A DNA stretch of 64,000 bases from contig NZ_JAHXBU010000088.1 in the NCBI RefSeq assembly GCF_020178975.1, positions 248,001 through 312,000 on the forward strand. The letters are read 5' to 3'. Source of the stretch: Cesiribacter sp. SM1 (GTDB lineage: Bacteria; Bacteroidota; Bacteroidia; Cytophagales; Cyclobacteriaceae). Of this stretch, positions 61,351-64,000 are shown piece after piece. The position numbers were made by a program, and so were the translations under genes. Numbering within the stretch: position 1 is the stretch's first letter; every line of letters starts with the position of its first letter. The notes beneath the pieces were generated by a model. The model did not search any database. It was given only the letters and a program-made list of their open reading frames with translations, and was not told the DNA's origin.

Positions 61351-64000
61351 CTACAATTTTAGGAACCTGATGGTTTCTACACCATAGGTAGATACTACCC
61401 GGATGATATAATAACCAGACGGGAATCTATCCTGATCAAGCTCTATGCGAATTGATCCGTTCTCATCATTCGTAAATTCTGATGCCGTTAAGCGAACATT
61501 TCCGGAAAAGTCAAGGATCTGAATATCCAGCTTTACATCTTCCCTGGTGTATTCGTAGCGCAGAATGATGTGATCTTTGGCGGCATTAGGATATACACTG
61601 TACTCGATCAAATCACGGGTCTGGCCCTCATAAGTGCTGTCCTGCTCCTGTGTTACCGGGTTTGTTGCAGCAGCACCCTTGGCTACTTTCTTACTATCAA
61701 CATAACCGGTAGCTTCAATGGTCATGGCATTCAAGTAAGCAAACTTAGAGTTCCTGCCTTTTTGAACCAGCACTTTGATTTTACCTGTAGCATCTGCCTT
61801 GGCATTGTTGATGGTAACCGTTTTCCGGGTGTTGAAAGAAGCGTTGAGTGAAACCGTGTTTTTACCGATGGTGTAAAGGGTAGTACGGTTGCCTCCTGCA
61901 TTGCGGCTGCCAAAGAAGGTAAATGAATAGTACTGGTTTGGTTCCAGACCACCTATTTCCATTTCTTCTGCCTCATCACGCTCTGACCAGAAGCATGTTT
62001 GCATTACCTTATCGGGGTATACACCAGTGTTTTTACCAGTAACCATACCCAGGTCGTTATAACCGTTGGTGCCTGTTCTGGCATAACCCCATGGCGTAAG
62101 GAGTGTGATATTAACAGAAGTCTGCTTACCTGCATTATCTTTCAGGGCAGAAAGTCTGTACAGTGGGTTCGGGTCAGTGTCGAAGTTATTCCAGGGGCCT
62201 GAAGCATTCATTCCATTGTTAAAGTTAACCAGGATCTGCTTGTTCAGTCTAAGTGGATCTCCTGTTTCAACTGAAGTGTCGTCGCCGGTGCCAACTGCAA
62301 TTTCTTCAGAGAAGGAAGTGTTTTTGAAATTCACCTTAGCTCTTACTTTAAAGTAGTAGAGCTTGTTGTGCTCAATGCCACCTACGGTGTAGTTTTCCTT
62401 GTTAGATCCGGTGCTGCCAACCTGCTTATAGCTTCCGTTATTGTCGTTGCTCATGTAGATTTCATAGCCAGACTCCTTGCTGCTGTTGTCAGCCCAGGTA
62501 AGGAAAACCAGGCCGGTGTTTCTGTTAAGGGTAGCAGTCAGGTCTGTTGGCGTATCACTATCTGCCGCAGGTGCATCAGGGCTGTCTGTTCTGTCGGCCT
62601 CGCTGCCGGTTTGATTATTGGTAGTGAAGAGCTTTTCAGCCGGAATCCGCTGCTTCTCAAATCCAGGGCCAGCATAGCTCACTTCAAGCATTTCATCGCT
62701 GTTTTTTTCAAAATAGGTTACCCTGATCGCGTGTTTACCTGCTGTTAGTGTTGCTGTTCCGGAACGCTCCTGAACTTTGTGAGAACCATCATTATTTACA
62801 ACCAATAAGTCATTGATAAACAGTTGGCTGCCGTCATCAGAATTTGTGTAGAATGTATAGGTGCCAGGCTCATCTATTTGCACGTATGCTTCAAATACAA
62901 ATCCGAAGTAGTTAGGCTGGGTTGTAGGGCTCAGGCTGAAATTGCTTACCACACCTGTTTTTGTGGGCGTAAGTGCGTTAAAGTTTGGCAGCCTGCTCCA
63001 TGAACTCTTGTTAGAGGTAGCATAAAACCTGTAGTTCACGCCCTGATTGTCTGAGGTTGCAGGTTCTTTCGCAACTATCGCAGGGTTTACGGTTACCAGT
63101 ACTTCGTCAGAGGCAGATTCTTTTGCATCGTCGGTAGCAGTGAAGCGGAAGGTATAAGTACCCTCCTGCAGATTGCTAAGGGCAAGGCTGGTGGTGTTCT
63201 GGCCACTCAGGCTGGCTTCAGGTCCGCTAACTTTTGTCCAGGCTACAGCAGTAATGGTTCCATCGGCATCTTTGGCAGAGGCAGTGAGGGTAAGGCTGTT
63301 TTCTGGCAATGTAATGGCTTTATCTGCACCTGCACTTACCACAGGTAACTCATTTGGTGCCGGAGGTGCTGGTGTAGGATCAGGTTTAACCGTTACAATT
63401 ACATTATCTGCAGTAACTGCAGCTTTGTCGTCTGTTGCAGTAAAGCGGAAGCTGTAATCACCTTCTGTCAAATTGCTTAAGCTAAGGCTGTTGGTAGCCT
63501 GGCCAGCCATGGTAGCTGTTGGGCCGCTGATCTGTGTCCATTTAACTGAAGCAATAGTGCCATCAGAATCAGTAGCTGTAGCCAGTAATGAAAGGGAGTT
63601 GGTAGGCAGGGTAATAGTTCTGTCTGCACCCGCATCAACTACTGGAGGCAGGTTGGCTGGCGGAACCGGAGCTGCAGGAGCGGGCTTAACCACAACCACC
63701 ACATCATCAGACTGAGCAGCACCTGCATCGTCTGTTGCTGCAAACCTAAAGGTGTAGGTTCCTTCCAGTAATTTCGCAAGCTTAAGCGTGTTCGTGTTCA
63801 CACCGCTTAGATCTGCTGCTGGTCCGTTTACTTTGGTCCATATCACCGAGACAATCTTTCCGTCAGTATCAGTGGCCGATGCTGTTAGCTGGAGGCTGTC
63901 TGCTGGCAGGGTAATTGTTTGATCGGCACCTGCACTTACAACTGGCAGCTCGTTAGGAGTAGTCTGATCGTTAGCTGAAAACTCATGAGCGCCAACATCA
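61351..64000 (-). CDS. Large modular secreted protein (beta-helix end, three PKD-like repeats, PA14, FN3, T9SS tail), partial
   Basis: The frame is open across the right window edge, so the start is missing; about 883 residues are visible. The first residues, DVGAHEFSANDQ, match the closing motif of the adjacent beta-helix protein, so a beta-helix domain probably precedes. Three PKD-like repeats follow (63081-63954), each with LPVVSAGAD or similar, WTKVSGP and EGTYTFRFTATDD. Then come a PA14 domain (YTFYTNSDDGSQLFINDLLVV, LTAGKHAIRVTYFE), an FN3 domain (SGYEIYMSNDNNG), a domain of unknown type and a C-terminal sorting domain (YSVYPNAAKDHI through TIRFLKL) typical of type IX secretion. It is probably a surface protein that binds or processes polysaccharide. 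Confidence 0.85.
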   Translation of the reverse strand, partial: DVGAHEFSANDQTTPNELPVVSAGADQTITLPADSLQLTASATDTDGKIVSVIWTKVNGPAADLSGVNTNTLKLAKLLEGTYTFRFAATDDAGAAQSDDVVVVVKPAPAAPVPPANLPPVVDAGADRTITLPTNSLSLLATATDSDGTIASVKWTQISGPTATMAGQATNSLSLSNLTEGDYSFRFTATDDKAAVTADNVIVTVKPDPTPAPPAPNELPVVSAGADKAITLPENSLTLTASAKDADGTITAVAWTKVSGPEASLSGQNTTSLALSNLQEGTYTFRFTATDDAKESASDEVLVTVNPAIVAKEPATSDNQGVNYRFYATSNKSSWSRLPNFNALTPTKTGVVSNFSLSPTTQPNYFGFVFEAYVQIDEPGTYTFYTNSDDGSQLFINDLLVVNNDGSHKVQERSGTATLTAGKHAIRVTYFEKNSDEMLEVSYAGPGFEKQRIPAEKLFTTNNQTGSEADRTDSPDAPAADSDTPTDLTATLNRNTGLVFLTWADNSSKESGYEIYMSNDNNGSYKQVGSTGSNKENYTVGGIEHNKLYYFKVRAKVNFKNTSFSEEIAVGTGDDTSVETGDPLRLNKQILVNFNNGMNASGPWNNFDTDPNPLYRLSALKDNAGKQTSVNITLLTPWGYARTGTNGYNDLGMVTGKNTGVYPDKVMQTCFWSERDEAEEMEIGGLEPNQYYSFTFFGSRNAGGNRTTLYTIGKNTVSLNASFNTRKTVTINNAKADATGKIKVLVQKGRNSKFAYLNAMTIEATGYVDSKKVAKGAAATNPVTQEQDSTYEGQTRDLIEYSVYPNAAKDHIILRYEYTREDVKLDIQILDFSGNVRLTASEFTNDENGSIRIELDQDRFPSGYYIIRVVSTYGVETIRFLKL
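63081..63954 (-). repeat. Three tandem PKD-like coding repeats
   Basis: Three units of about 290 bases each encode near-identical Ig-like domains, with the recurring blocks SAGAD or DAGAD, ITLP, SGP and TYTFRF or DYSFRF followed by ATDD. Linkers rich in Ala and Pro join the first to the second and the second to the third. The high similarity suggests recent tandem duplication and possible copy-number change by recombination. Confidence 0.8.

Noticed and set aside
63081-63954. Periodic repeats at the window end considered as a CRISPR or satellite array
   Set aside because: The period of about 290 bases, the open reading frame and the protein pattern show that they are PKD-like coding repeats.

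Overview
The window looks like a chromosomal segment of a free-living member of the Bacteroidota, most likely of the Cytophagales type. The support is a SusC/SusD pair, C-terminal sorting regions typical of type IX secretion (T9SS) cargo, a propeller-domain histidine kinase with a LuxR-type regulator, many signal-peptide and lipoprotein genes, and the Bacteroidota promoter -7 element TAnnTTTG in front of several genes. I see no insertion sequence, prophage, CRISPR array or rRNA. One tRNA gene (Cys) is present. The species assignment is inference.

Layout. 1-4065 (minus strand) holds a cut-off secreted protein and an overlapping operon pxpB-pxpC-pxpA-NRAMP transporter for 5-oxoproline hydrolysis. 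4295-10627 holds a sugar isomerase/epimerase, an outer-membrane barrel, an orphan TolC-type protein with a palindromic operator in its promoter, a GntR/UTRA regulator and an HMG-CoA lyase family enzyme. 10809-31722 is mostly housekeeping: DUF6146 lipoprotein, TPR proteins, DprA with a MerR-type regulator, a GluQ-like synthetase, DUF3616, phosphoglycerate kinase, threonylcarbamoyl-AMP synthase, a large secreted BNR-repeat protein, a DEAD-box helicase, TerC, ribosomal protein S1, tRNA-Cys, a DUF2382 stress protein and an APH-type kinase.

32192-43879 is a signalling and uptake block. It has two convergent paralogous soluble PAS histidine kinases, a NarL/LuxR response regulator with a propeller-sensor histidine kinase, and a divergent SusC/SusD pair. 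A 15-base motif occurs twice in the intergenic region between the kinase and susC, once just upstream of the susC -7 element. This suggests that the kinase/regulator pair controls the SusCD transporter. 44079-47735 holds an HTTM-like membrane protein and a Tat-exported small subunit plus GMC oxidoreductase. 48560-52792 holds a PD40/OmpA protein, a small porin and a family 2 glycosyltransferase.

53441-64000 looks like an exopolysaccharide production region. In order it has a possible 31-residue peptide gene, a Wzc/GumC-like chain-length protein with a degenerate kinase domain, a glycosyltransferase, a 36-residue single-span membrane peptide, an O-antigen ligase/Wzy-like polymerase and a half-length TolC-like protein. 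On the other strand lie a parallel beta-helix protein and a large modular secreted protein (PKD x3, PA14, FN3, T9SS tail) that runs off the window end. The compact block of degenerate Wzc, tiny membrane peptide, polymerase and half TolC is the best candidate in this window for a poorly described system.
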